Source of the DNA: Nocardiopsis sinuspersici
Lineage (GTDB): Bacteria; Actinomycetota; Actinomycetes; Streptosporangiales; Streptosporangiaceae
DNA length: 64,000 nucleotides
Assembly (NCBI GenBank): GCA_008638415.1
Contig: VWVT01000003.1
Location: 186,001-250,000 of the forward strand
Direction: 5' to 3'
Below the pieces are notes generated by a model. The model was not told the DNA's origin. It saw nothing but the letters and a program-made list of their open reading frames with translations, and did no database searches. Made by a program: the position numbers and the translations under genes. This document shows positions 9,201 to 15,699 of this stretch, piece after piece (positions within the stretch are counted from its first letter, which is position 1; every line of letters begins with the position of its first letter).

Positions 9201-9282
9201 GGCCCAGGAATCGAGCGAGGAGGCCGACAAGCGCCTGAAGGAGGCACTGGAAGCCCTCGAGGAGCAGATGAACGAGGAGTAG
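6274..9282 (+). CDS. UPF0182 family large membrane protein
   Basis: 1002 aa from a GTG with GGGGGAGG shortly upstream. The N-terminal third has about seven membrane segments, starting with VAATVVVIIAVLMLAANFW after a basic leader. A long extracytoplasmic region follows, with family blocks such as RNIEYTRNAYGI, NNWLNRHLIYTHGYGMV and TVDAYDGSVTLYAWDEEDP. It belongs to COG1615/UPF0182, whose function is unknown. Two parts look specific to this lineage: a disordered acidic insert at about residues 500-560 and a Glu-rich tail of about 80 residues ending in a likely coiled coil (EAWEEAQESSEEADKRLKE). A strong UUCG hairpin follows the stop. Confidence 0.92.
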   Translation: MSFRSPGAPPARMPRRSRLLAPVAATVVVIIAVLMLAANFWTDYKWFGSVGYTSVFVTELWTRVLLFAVSGLVMAVIVGASIFFAYRSRPGIRPMSLEQQGLDRYRQSIDPHRKLFFWIAVGALALLAGVAASGDWRSYLQFMNSTEFGVDDPEFGMDVAFFAFVYPFLRVLLGYLYAAVILAFIAAVVVHYLYGGVRLQNDSGQRATPAARVHLSVLLGVFVLLRACSYWLDRYGLVFSERGYTFGASYTDVNAVKTALLILTVISVICAVLFFANIYFKNTMVPMASLGLLVLSAVLVGAAYPAIVQNFQVDPNEQRLESPYIERNIEYTRNAYGIADAEVQAYDATTELSAQDLVEESQGTTVRLVDPSVVSQTFQQMQQVRGFYQFPDVLEVDRYPDTSGNLIDTIVAVRELDGPPEDQNNWLNRHLIYTHGYGMVAAAGTQIDAEGRPVFTEYNIPPRGELSDAVGEYEPRVYYGREGADYVIVQAEEEYDYPLDSEEDTGDVPTPEDAVETEVSPSPDEARAPADADQQGAEQTEEAPAEGGEGADEAGGSQAYNRYEGSGGVQLSSFFDRVLYAIKYQEPNILLNSAIASDSRIIYERDPVERVEKVAPFLTMDSRPYPAVVDGRIVWIVDGYTTSNGYPYAKPIDFTQAVTDTFTDGTAQQVGALPGNEVNYIRNSVKATVDAYDGSVTLYAWDEEDPVLRTWMDSFPGIITEKDEMSEELVDHLRYPDDLFKVQREIMREYHVTNASAFYGGQDFWSVPNDPTGGTEAPEPPYRQTIHYPGEDEATFSLTSTFVPRGRENLAAFMAVDSDPRSDDYGQLKLLELPRSTVIFGPGQVQNAFDADADVREVLLPLEQSNAEVTRGNLLTLPFAGGLLYVEPLYVQAGGGGAASFPLLQQVMVGFGEEVAIGSSLPDALSNLFDGEAQVPEEGAEEPPPEEEGGAGGGGEGGGDQELTDALNEAVEAWEEAQESSEEADKRLKEALEALEEQMNEE

Positions 9283-9304
9283 TCCTTCGTTCTCCGCGCT
9301 GCGC

Positions 9305-9330
9305 GGGGCGGGGCCTTCGGGTCCCGCCCC
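9305..9330 (+). terminator. UUCG-capped hairpin after the UPF0182 gene
   Basis: GGGGCGGGGCC, loop TTCG, then GGTCCCGCCCC form an 11-bp stem 22 bases after the stop codon. There is no long T run behind it, which is usual for GC-rich actinomycetes. Confidence 0.65.
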
Positions 9331-9393
9331 GTTCGTCGTGTCCGGGGCGGGACGCGCCCGTCGGCCGGGTGGCCCACGTCTCGCTCCGCTGAT

Positions 9394-9422
9394 TTGGGTT
9401 CTCGCCCGGAGCGCGCTAATGT
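9394..9422 (+). promoter_or_regulatory. Promoter of first initiator tRNA
   Basis: TTGGGT (9394-9399), a 17-nt spacer and TAATGT (9417-9422) give a sigma-70-type promoter ending 13 nt before the tRNA. Confidence 0.6.
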
Positions 9423-9435
9423 GGAGACACAACAA

Positions 9436-9509
9436 CGCGGGGTGGAGCAGTTCGGTAGCTCGCTGGGCTCATAACCCAGAGGTCGCAGGTTCAAATCCTG
9501 TCCCCGCTA
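9436..9509 (+). tRNA. Initiator tRNA-fMet (CAT), copy 1, no encoded CCA
   Basis: 74-nt cloverleaf with anticodon CAT at the centre of CTGGGCTCATAACCCAG. The three consecutive G:C pairs in the anticodon stem and the unpaired first base (C9436 opposite T9508) are hallmarks of initiator tRNA. The T arm is GCAGG-TTCAAAT-CCTGT and the acceptor pairs are GCGGGG/CCCCGC. After the discriminator A9509 the sequence reads CGAGA, so CCA is not encoded and must be added by the CCA enzyme. Confidence 0.95.
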
Positions 9510-9517
9510 CGAGACCC

Positions 9518-9550
9518 GGACCCGGGAGAAATCCCGGGTCCGTTGGTTTT
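9518..9550 (+). terminator. Terminator of first initiator tRNA
   Basis: A perfect 10-bp stem, GGACCCGGGA and TCCCGGGTCC, is closed by a GAAA loop and followed by GTTGGTTTT. Confidence 0.85.
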
Positions 9551-9711
9551 CCGATTTCCGCCTTTTCGGTGGTGTTCGGTAAGGAGATGCCCGAGAGGGC
9601 GTGTCCACACGGTCAGACCGGGGCTCAGGCCCTGGTAGACTGGTCTCAGGCCGGTGGGGAAACCGACTGGCCGAGGGGGAGTCTCCACGGTTTTCCAAGC
9701 GGAAAGCCGAT

Positions 9712-9740
9712 TTGCTCCCGGAGGTGAAAGCCTCTAGAAT
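9712..9740 (+). promoter_or_regulatory. Promoter of second initiator tRNA
   Basis: TTGCTC (9712-9717), a 17-nt spacer and TAGAAT (9735-9740). Both tRNA copies share GGAGACACAACAA between the -10 box and the mature 5' end. Confidence 0.65.
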
Positions 9741-9754
9741 AGGAGACACAACAA

Positions 9755-9831
9755 CGCGGGGTGGAGCAGTTCGGTAGCTCGCTGGGCTCATAACCCAGAG
9801 GTCGCAGGTTCAAATCCTGTCCCCGCTACCA
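9755..9831 (+). tRNA. Initiator tRNA-fMet (CAT), copy 2, CCA encoded
   Basis: The mature part (9755-9828) is identical to the copy 319 bases upstream, with the same three G:C anticodon-stem pairs and the C1-U72 mismatch. Unlike copy 1, the discriminator is followed by CCA (9829-9831), so the 3' end is genome-encoded. It has its own promoter and terminator and so is independently transcribed. Confidence 0.95.
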
Positions 9832-9836
9832 AGGAA

Positions 9837-9868
9837 ACACCGGGTGCGATTACGCGCCCGGTGTTTTT
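9837..9868 (+). terminator. Terminator of second initiator tRNA
   Basis: A 12-bp stem, ACACCGGGTGCG and CGCGCCCGGTGT, with loop ATTA, then five T's. This is the most canonical intrinsic terminator in the window. Confidence 0.9.
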
Positions 9869-9941
9869 GCGTTCCGGGACCCGTCCCTACCGGGCACGTG
9901 TGCGCCGTGGCGCGCCGCCCGGTTCCCCGGACGGCGCGTGC

Positions 9942-10661
9942 TCAGCGGGTACGGCCCTCCACCAGCTCCACCACGCGGTCGGCCCGCGCGGCCACCTTGG
10001 GGTCGTGGGTCACCACGACCACCGCCGCGTCGCGGATCCTGGCCTGCTCCAGCAGCTGCTCCATGATCATGGTGCTGCTGGCGGCGTCCAGGGCGCCCGT
10101 GGGCTCGTCGGCGAGGATCAGGGCGGGCTCCCGGCTCAGCGCCCGGGCCAGGGCCACACGTTGCTGCTCGCCGCCGGAGAGCTGGTGCGGCTGCGAGTGG
10201 AGCCGGTGTTCCAGGCCCACGGCCTCCAGCAGGGCGCGGGCCCGCGCCCTGCGGCGCAGCAGCGGCACGCCGCCGAGCACCATCGGCACGCCGACGTTGG
10301 CCAGGGCGGTCCGCCGCTCCAGCAGGTGGAACTGCTGGAACACGAAGCCGACGCCCTCGCCCCGCAGGCGGGACCGCGGCCCCTCGCCCAGACGTGTGGT
10401 GTCCACTCCGTCGAACGTGTAGGTGCCGCCGCTGGGCCGGTCGAGCAGGCCCAGCAGGTTCAACAGGGTGGACTTGCCCGACCCGGACTGGCCGACGATC
10501 GCCACGACCTCGCCGCGCTCCACCTGGAACGTGCAGTCGTGCAGCACGTCGATCCGGGTCCCCGACACCGTGAAGTGCCGGGTCACCTCCCGCACGTCCA
10601 GCAGGGGCGCGGAACCGGGGCGGGACGTGGCGGCCCCGGGGGCCGCTGTGTCGACGGACAC
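9942..10661 (-). CDS. ABC transporter ATP-binding protein (MacB/LolD type)
   Basis: 239 aa from a GTG that directly follows the stop of the adaptor gene. All ABC ATPase motifs are present: Walker A GQSGSGKST (about residue 57), Q-loop FVFQQFHLLE, signature LSGGEQQRVALARA, Walker B ALILADEPTGALD and the switch His in VVVTHD. The LADEPTGALD form is typical of MacB/FtsE-like ATPases that drive mechanotransmission rather than substrate channels. It is the last gene of a three-gene minus-strand operon (permease, adaptor, ATPase). The exported compound is unknown. Confidence 0.93.
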   Translation of the reverse strand: MSVDTAAPGAATSRPGSAPLLDVREVTRHFTVSGTRIDVLHDCTFQVERGEVVAIVGQSGSGKSTLLNLLGLLDRPSGGTYTFDGVDTTRLGEGPRSRLRGEGVGFVFQQFHLLERRTALANVGVPMVLGGVPLLRRRARARALLEAVGLEHRLHSQPHQLSGGEQQRVALARALSREPALILADEPTGALDAASSTMIMEQLLEQARIRDAAVVVVTHDPKVAARADRVVELVEGRTR

Positions 10662-11693
10662 CTAGTCCACCTCCTCCACTGCCATTCCCTCCTCGGTGAG
10701 GAGCTCCTCCTCGGGGCCTCCTCCGGGGACGTCGAAGCGGGGGTCGAGCGGCACCGGGTCCAGGACCGTGTCGCCGACGCTCAGCCCCTCGGTGACCTCG
10801 ACGAGCGAGCCGTCGGACATCCCGAGCTTCACCTCGCGGGTCTCCTCGGTCCCGTCGTCGGCGACCACCACGACCTCGCCCGAGTCGACGTTGCCGCGCA
10901 CGGCGGTCACCGGGACGACCAGGACGTTCTCCGCCTTGCCCGTGCTGACGGACAGCTTGCCCTGGACCCCGTCGAAGACCTTCAGTCCGTCGGGCACCCG
11001 GCAGGCCAGCTCCGCGCCGCCGCCACCGCCGCCACCGCCGCCGGTCTCGCCGCCGGCGGTACCGCCCTCCTCCGGGGCCGCGCCACCGCCGCCCCCGACC
11101 GAGCCCAGGGACAGGAACGCGCACTCGGAGGCGGGCGGCCCCTGGTCGATCTGGAGCAGGATCTCCTCGGGGTCCTCGTAGAACCGGTAGAGGTCGTTGG
11201 GCGGGATGGAGGCGACGGCGCGGAACTCCTCCGGGGCGACCGAGGCCACCACCGCGCCGGGCTCCAGAACGTCGCCGACCAGCACGTCCAGCCCCGACAC
11301 CGTGCCGTCCGCCGGCGCGTACAGGGTGATCTCCCTGGTCGCGGGTGCGGCGCCCTCTCCCGTGGCGGGCGCCGACCCGTCGGGCACCTTCACGTTCACG
11401 ATCGGCGCGCCGTTTCCGACCGCGGCGCCCTCGCCCACCCACACGTGGGTGACCGTTCCCCCGTTGCGGGCCTTCACCTCCTCGCCGGGCTCGGCCCGCA
11501 CGACGGCGTCCAGCACCAGTTCGGAGCTGACCTCGCCCATCTCCACCTCGACCGGTGTGCCGCCCGTGTCCAGGGCGGACTCCCCCGAGGACGGGTCCAC
11601 CCCGCCGCCCAGGCGCGGCACCAGCAGGTAGCCGGCTCCGGCCAGTCCGAGGACCACGACCAGGACCGCGCCGATGATGATCCACTTCTTCAC
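10662..11693 (-). CDS. HlyD/MacA-like efflux adaptor protein
   Basis: 343 aa from GTG 11693, preceded by AGGAG at 8 nt. The longer open frame upstream is not supported. An N-terminal membrane anchor (residues 4-26, IIIGAVLVVVLGLAGAGYLLV) leads into two lipoyl/barrel-sandwich halves: VRAEPGEEVKARNGGTVTHV and LYAPADGTVSGLDVLVGD. A beta-barrel region follows, ending NVLVVPVTAVRGN and VKLGMSDGSLVEVTEGLSVGD, typical of MacA-type adaptors. The protein would sit outside the membrane and couple to the FtsX-like permease. A Gly-rich insert of more than 20 residues (about 215-240, including ten consecutive Gly) interrupts the barrel and is unusual. Confidence 0.88.
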   Translation of the reverse strand: MKKWIIIGAVLVVVLGLAGAGYLLVPRLGGGVDPSSGESALDTGGTPVEVEMGEVSSELVLDAVVRAEPGEEVKARNGGTVTHVWVGEGAAVGNGAPIVNVKVPDGSAPATGEGAAPATREITLYAPADGTVSGLDVLVGDVLEPGAVVASVAPEEFRAVASIPPNDLYRFYEDPEEILLQIDQGPPASECAFLSLGSVGGGGGAAPEEGGTAGGETGGGGGGGGGAELACRVPDGLKVFDGVQGKLSVSTGKAENVLVVPVTAVRGNVDSGEVVVVADDGTEETREVKLGMSDGSLVEVTEGLSVGDTVLDPVPLDPRFDVPGGGPEEELLTEEGMAVEEVD

Positions 11694-11704
11694 GTGTGTG
11701 TCTC

Positions 11705-12958
11705 CTATTCCCGGAGTCCGGCGACGACGGACGCCCGCAGTGCCCGCGTCGCGGGGATGATTCCGGCCAGCAGCCCGACCAGCGCGGCGCTGCCCAGGCC
11801 GACGAGTACTCCGGAGGCGGGGATGTTCAGGGGAACGCCGTCGGGCAGCGGCACGAAGCGCTCCAGCACCATGCCGCCCGCGACCACCGCGGCCCAGCAC
11901 CCGGCGAGGGCGATGACCCCGGCCACCAGCGACACCACCACCGCCTCCATGACCACGGCCACGAACAGGGTGGACCGGCTCGCGCCCAGGGCGCGGTAGG
12001 TGGCCAGTTCACGGCGGCGCTCGCGCACGGTGACCAGGCCGACGTTGAGCACGCCGAGCAGGCCGGTGGCGAGGGTGATGACGGCGATGCCCATCAGGCC
12101 CCAGGACATGTAGTCGATGATCCTGTCGACCTCCTCGGCGTAGTCCGCCCGGTAGGCCGAGATGCTCTCGGGGTCCTCGATACCCCAGCGCCACGACGCC
12201 GACGCCAGGCGCCCGGTGAAGACCTCTCCCCACGGGTCCTGTGCCGCCGGGTCCTGGGGGTCGATCCGCACCTGGTAGGTGGTCTGGGAGCCCGGCATCG
12301 CGAACGGGTCGCCCTCCTCCCCGCCGGTGTCGGAGGAGGATCCGAAGAGCAGGTCCTCGGAGGCGGGGGAGCGCAGGAGGTAGGCGCTGTACCAGCCGAG
12401 GTCCAGCGCCGAGCTCTCCAGGACGCCGACGACGCGCACGTCCAGCCACTGGTCGGTGCCGACCTGGACCTGTGTGAGGTCGCCGAGCGCGTCGGCGAGC
12501 GGCTGGTTGACGACCATGACCGGCGCCAGCGACCCGGTGTCGGCCTCGGTGAGCCAGCGGCCCTCGGCCATGTTCATCCGCCGGATGTCGCCCAGGGAGG
12601 GATCCACGCCGAGGAACTGCACGTCGGGGACCACCGAGCCGCCGGAGCGGATCTGCGGTGCCCCGGAGGGCGTGTGGTAGACCGAGACGTCCTGGCCGCC
12701 CGCGCGGACCAGGTCCTCCTCGAAGGCGGCGCGGTCGGTGATCTGGCCGAACACGCTGACCTGGAGGGTCGCCGGTCGGCCCGCGTTGGCCTCGCTGTAG
12801 GCGGTGGCGAACCGCTGGCCGAAGTCGCTGGCGGTGACCACCATGATCAGGGCGCCCACACCGACGACGATGCCCGCGCAGGACAGGATGGTCCGGGCGA
12901 CGTTGGCCCGGGAACCGGCGAAGGCCAGCACGATCCCGGCTGTGAGGGAACGCAGCAT
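11705..12958 (-). CDS. FtsX-like ABC transporter permease (MacB-type)
   Basis: 417 aa. One N-terminal membrane segment (ILSCAGIVVGVGALIMVVT), a large extracytoplasmic domain (about residues 45-285), then three C-terminal segments: GLMGIAVITLATGLLGVLNVG, LFVAVVMEAVVVSLVAGVIAL and VLVGLGSAALVGLLAGIIPA. The 1+3 topology and the cytoplasmic VRERRRELATYRALGAS coupling loop are diagnostic of MacB/FtsX permeases. It is first in the operon with the adaptor and ATPase, so the set makes an ABC exporter or lipoprotein-handling machine. The substrate cannot be predicted. Confidence 0.92.
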   Translation of the reverse strand: MLRSLTAGIVLAFAGSRANVARTILSCAGIVVGVGALIMVVTASDFGQRFATAYSEANAGRPATLQVSVFGQITDRAAFEEDLVRAGGQDVSVYHTPSGAPQIRSGGSVVPDVQFLGVDPSLGDIRRMNMAEGRWLTEADTGSLAPVMVVNQPLADALGDLTQVQVGTDQWLDVRVVGVLESSALDLGWYSAYLLRSPASEDLLFGSSSDTGGEEGDPFAMPGSQTTYQVRIDPQDPAAQDPWGEVFTGRLASASWRWGIEDPESISAYRADYAEEVDRIIDYMSWGLMGIAVITLATGLLGVLNVGLVTVRERRRELATYRALGASRSTLFVAVVMEAVVVSLVAGVIALAGCWAAVVAGGMVLERFVPLPDGVPLNIPASGVLVGLGSAALVGLLAGIIPATRALRASVVAGLRE

Positions 12959-13010
12959 TCGGCCCCTTCCCGTGGTGTCTGTGAGATCCGGTCACCGCGG
13001 GGGTGACACA

Positions 13011-13040
13011 GGGATACCCGCGGGGGTGGCGGGGTTTCAA
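13011..13040 (-). promoter_or_regulatory. Promoter of the MacB-like operon
   Basis: On the minus strand TTGAAA (13040-13035), an 18-nt spacer and TATCCC (13016-13011) lie about 50 nt before the permease start. Confidence 0.5.
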
Positions 13041-13154
13041 CAGACTTATCACCGGGAAGCGCGGATCCGGTTCACCCCGGCCGGAGGAATTTCGGGTCGC
13101 TGGTGTGGGCCCTGGTCCGGGGAGGGAACCGGAAGGACCGGGACGCGGTGCGGA

Positions 13155-13961
13155 TCAGCTCCGGCGCAGGGGGGTGGGGCCGCCGTTGAGCCAGGTCAGC
13201 ACCTGGTCGTGGACCATGCCGTTGGTGCACACGAGCGGTCCGCCGTCCTCGAAGCCCTCGCCGCGCAGGTCGGTGGCGCGCCCGCCCGCCTCCTCCAGGA
13301 TGATCGGCAGCGGCGCGGCGTCCCACAGCGACAGCTCCGGCTCGGCGGAGACGTCCACGACGCCCTCGGCGACCATCACGTGCGACCAGAAGTCGCCGTA
13401 GGCGCGGGTGCGCCACACCGAGCGGGTCAGCCCGAGGAAGGACTCGAGGCGGCCCTGCTCCTCCCAACCGGTCAGCGAGGAGAAGCTCAGGGAGGCGTTC
13501 GACAGCTCCGACACCTTCGAGACGTAGCAGCGCGCGGCCTTCGACAGGCTGCGGCCCTGCCAGGTGCCGCCGCCCTTGGAGGCCCACCAGCGGCGGTGCA
13601 GGGCCGGGGCGGAGACCACGCCCACGACGGGGCGGTCGCCCTCCAGCAGGGCGATGAGGGTCGCCCACACCGGTACACCGCGCACGTAGTTCTTGGTGCC
13701 GTCGATGGGATCGATGACCCACACCCGGTTGCTGTTGCCGGTCCTGCCGTACTCCTCGCCCACCACGGCGTCACGGGGCCGGGCGCGGGAGAGCACGCCG
13801 CGCAGCGTCTCCTCGACCATGCGGTCGGCCTCGGTGACGGGGGTGAGGTCGGGTTTGGTCTCGACCACGAGGTCAAGCGCGCGGAAGCGCTTGAGCGCGA
13901 GGTCGTCGGCAGCGTCGGCGAGCACGTGGGCAAGCCGAAGATCATCGTCGAAGGACGCCAT
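13155..13961 (-). CDS. hisN: Histidinol-phosphatase (inositol monophosphatase family)
   Basis: 268 aa from ATG 13961. It carries both metal-binding signatures of the inositol monophosphatase fold: VVGEEYG followed by WVIDPIDGTKNYVRG (about residues 70-97) and LSLWDAAPLPIILEEAGG near the C-terminus. The sequence, including KNYVRGVPVWATLIAL, closely resembles actinobacterial HisN, which removes phosphate from L-histidinol phosphate in histidine synthesis. Because the family also includes inositol and PAP phosphatases, substrate assignment is by similarity. TAGCGT lies 8 nt before the ATG with no Shine-Dalgarno, suggesting a leaderless mRNA. Divergent from the TetR gene. Confidence 0.87.
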   Translation of the reverse strand: MASFDDDLRLAHVLADAADDLALKRFRALDLVVETKPDLTPVTEADRMVEETLRGVLSRARPRDAVVGEEYGRTGNSNRVWVIDPIDGTKNYVRGVPVWATLIALLEGDRPVVGVVSAPALHRRWWASKGGGTWQGRSLSKAARCYVSKVSELSNASLSFSSLTGWEEQGRLESFLGLTRSVWRTRAYGDFWSHVMVAEGVVDVSAEPELSLWDAAPLPIILEEAGGRATDLRGEGFEDGGPLVCTNGMVHDQVLTWLNGGPTPLRRS

Positions 13962-14097
13962 GACGGGTAACGCTACCGTCCCGGGCACGAACATGGCCAA
14001 AGGGGCACACGCGCGTGACCAGAGCGTTAGTTGCGCGGCGGGGGCGTGGACCCGGCGAGGGGTGCCGTACACGGGACCGGATGCGAGGATGGAGGAC

Positions 14098-14679
14098 ATG
14101 GACACCGGGAGCGGGCAGAGCCGTGCCGAGGGCGCCTCGGCGCGGGAGCGGTTGATGGACGCCGCCTACGCCGAGGTCGTCTCCGGCGGATGGGCCGGTC
14201 GGCGCATGGCGGACATCGCGGCGGTCGCCCAGGTGTCCCGCCAGACCCTGTACAACGTGTTCGGCAGCAAGGAGGGCCTGCTCCAGGCCGTGGTGGTGCG
14301 CGAGGTCAACGCGCTGCTCGACAGGGTGGTGCGCCTTCTGGAGGAGGGCGGGGACCCGCCGCACGCGGTGAGCCGGGCCACCCGCCTGGTGCTGCTCTCC
14401 GCCCGGGACAACCCGCTGCTGCGCGCGGTGGTCACCGGGGACCACGGACTCCTCCCGGTCCTCACCACCAGGTCGGAGCCCCTCCTGGAGGTCCTGGGCG
14501 AGCGCATCACCGCCCTGCTGGTCAAGCACGACCCCGGCCTGGCGGAGTCCGACGCCGAGGCCGCGGCCGACGTCTCCCTGCGCCTGACGGTGTCGTACTC
14601 GCTGCAGCCGATCGACCCGGACGAGGCCGCGAGCCGGGTCGAGACGGTCGTGCACGGGATGCTGCTGGTCGGCCGCTAG
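14098..14679 (+). CDS. TetR family transcriptional regulator
   Basis: 193 aa from ATG 14098, with GAGG 9 nt upstream; an ATG at 14089 is also in frame. The N-terminal DNA-binding domain is clear: RERLMDAAYAEVVSGGW, then IAAVAQVSRQTLYNVFGSKE, the TetR helix-turn-helix (about residues 30-55). The C-terminal half is a helical ligand-binding domain with no obvious specificity. It is followed 12 nt later by a DUF2087 gene, likely in the same transcript. The target genes are unknown; hisN, divergently transcribed, is a candidate only by position. Confidence 0.92.
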   Translation: MDTGSGQSRAEGASARERLMDAAYAEVVSGGWAGRRMADIAAVAQVSRQTLYNVFGSKEGLLQAVVVREVNALLDRVVRLLEEGGDPPHAVSRATRLVLLSARDNPLLRAVVTGDHGLLPVLTTRSEPLLEVLGERITALLVKHDPGLAESDAEAAADVSLRLTVSYSLQPIDPDEAASRVETVVHGMLLVGR

Positions 14680-14691
14680 GAGGTGGCGGGC

Positions 14692-14982
14692 GTGCCGGAG
14701 GGGCCGCTGACGGAGCGCGAGCGCCAGGAGGTGCTGCGCACCCACATGCCGGACGGGCGGATCACCGCGATCCCGGTGCGCCGCTCCGCCCGGCTGGTCC
14801 TGCTCGACCAGGTCGCCCGCGCCTTCGAGCCCGGGGTCCGCTACAGCGAGGCCGAGGTCAACACGGTTCTGCGCGGATTCAGCGCGAACGTGTCGGTGCT
14901 CCGCCGCGGGCTTCTCGACGAGGGCTTCATGGAGTGCGCCCGCACCCGGTACTGGCGGTGCGGCGGGACCGTCGAGGTGTGA
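14692..14982 (+). CDS. DUF2087 domain-containing protein
   Basis: 96 aa from GTG 14692, chosen because AGGAGG overlaps the TetR stop codon and sits 8 nt upstream; the GTG at 14683 overlaps that site. It is a full DUF2087 domain: LLDQVARAFEPGVRYSEAEV, then VNTVLRGF and LRRGLLDEGFMECARTRYWR. DUF2087 proteins are small winged-helix-like proteins often fused or adjacent to regulators. It is probably co-transcribed with the TetR gene. Function unknown. Confidence 0.9.
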   Translation: MPEGPLTERERQEVLRTHMPDGRITAIPVRRSARLVLLDQVARAFEPGVRYSEAEVNTVLRGFSANVSVLRRGLLDEGFMECARTRYWRCGGTVEV

Positions 14983-14994
14983 GGCGCGCCGGCC

Positions 14995-15480
14995 TCAGGG
15001 CACGGCGAGCAGGCCGATGATCCCCGTGCCGTCCTCGTCTCCGTGCCCTTGGACCACACGGCGCTCCATCAGCTCCGCGTACGGGGCCGGGAGCGCGGTG
15101 CTCACCCCCTGCTCCTCGGCGGTGCGCAGCAGCGTCCGGCCGCCCCGTGCCTGCATGGCGAGGTTGGAGACGACGCCCGTGGTGTGGTCGCCGCTCTCCA
15201 GCCGTTCGGCGCTGGTGTGGACGACGCCGACCATGGTGGTGAGCCGGTCGGAGAGCAGGGAGGCGAAGTCCCCCAGGGGCACGTCCTCGTCCCTGACCAG
15301 GGCGAAGGCGTTCGCGACCCCGGCGAACACGCCGTTCATCGCGCTGAGCAGGGCCACGTCGTACAGGTCGGCCAGCCCGGCGCCCTCGCCGACGAACACG
15401 GCCCCGGCCACGGCGGACAGGGCCTCCCCGTGCTCGGCGAAGGCCTCCCGGGAACCGCCGTAGAACACGTAGCCGCCCGA
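14995..15480 (-). pseudogene. NAD(P)-dependent oxidoreductase (imine reductase-like), 5'-truncated
   Basis: Only the C-terminal helical half of a 6-phosphogluconate dehydrogenase-like oxidoreductase remains, from GGYVFYGGSREAFAEHG onward through GLADLYDVALLSAMNG and DHTTGVVSNLAMQA to the stop at 14995-14997. The N-terminal Rossmann domain with the GxGxxG motif, about 130-150 residues, is absent; upstream the open frame runs into sequence that on the other strand encodes the tail of an HxlR regulator. The remnant therefore ends abruptly at about 15480. It cannot bind NADPH and is presumably dead. Confidence 0.75.
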
Positions 15481-15655
15481 GGAGGACGGGATCGTGTACC
15501 GGGAGGACTTCGGCGAGGTGCCGCCCCGAGTCGAGTACTCGCTGACCGCGCTCGGCAGGTCCCTGAACGAGGCCCTGGAGCCGCTCGGCGCCTGGGGGCG
15601 GGCCCACGTCATCGGTACCGCCGACCCGGCCCCCGAGGCGTCTCCGGGCGGCTGA
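15481..15655 (+). pseudogene. HxlR family regulator, 5'-truncated
   Basis: The plus strand reads EEDGIVYREDFGEVPPRVEY, then SLTALGRSLNEALEPLGAWG and a short tail ending at the TGA 15653-15655. This is the C-terminal wing and helix of an HxlR winged-helix regulator (VPPRVEYSLT is diagnostic). The first 50-60 residues with the conserved Cys and recognition helix are gone, and no start codon or ribosome binding site precedes it. HxlR genes often lie head-to-head with the oxidoreductase they control, so this fragment and the truncated oxidoreductase next to it are best explained by one deletion across their shared promoter. Confidence 0.7.
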
Positions 15656-15699
15656 GGCCCGCGGGCCCGTGCCCCGCCGGGTCCCACGCCCGGCCGGTC

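Noticed and set aside
6649..9435. A 928-codon open frame on the minus strand opposite the UPF0182 gene
   Set aside because: It mirrors the third-position GC bias of the real gene, has no family resemblance, and covers its terminator and a tRNA promoter.
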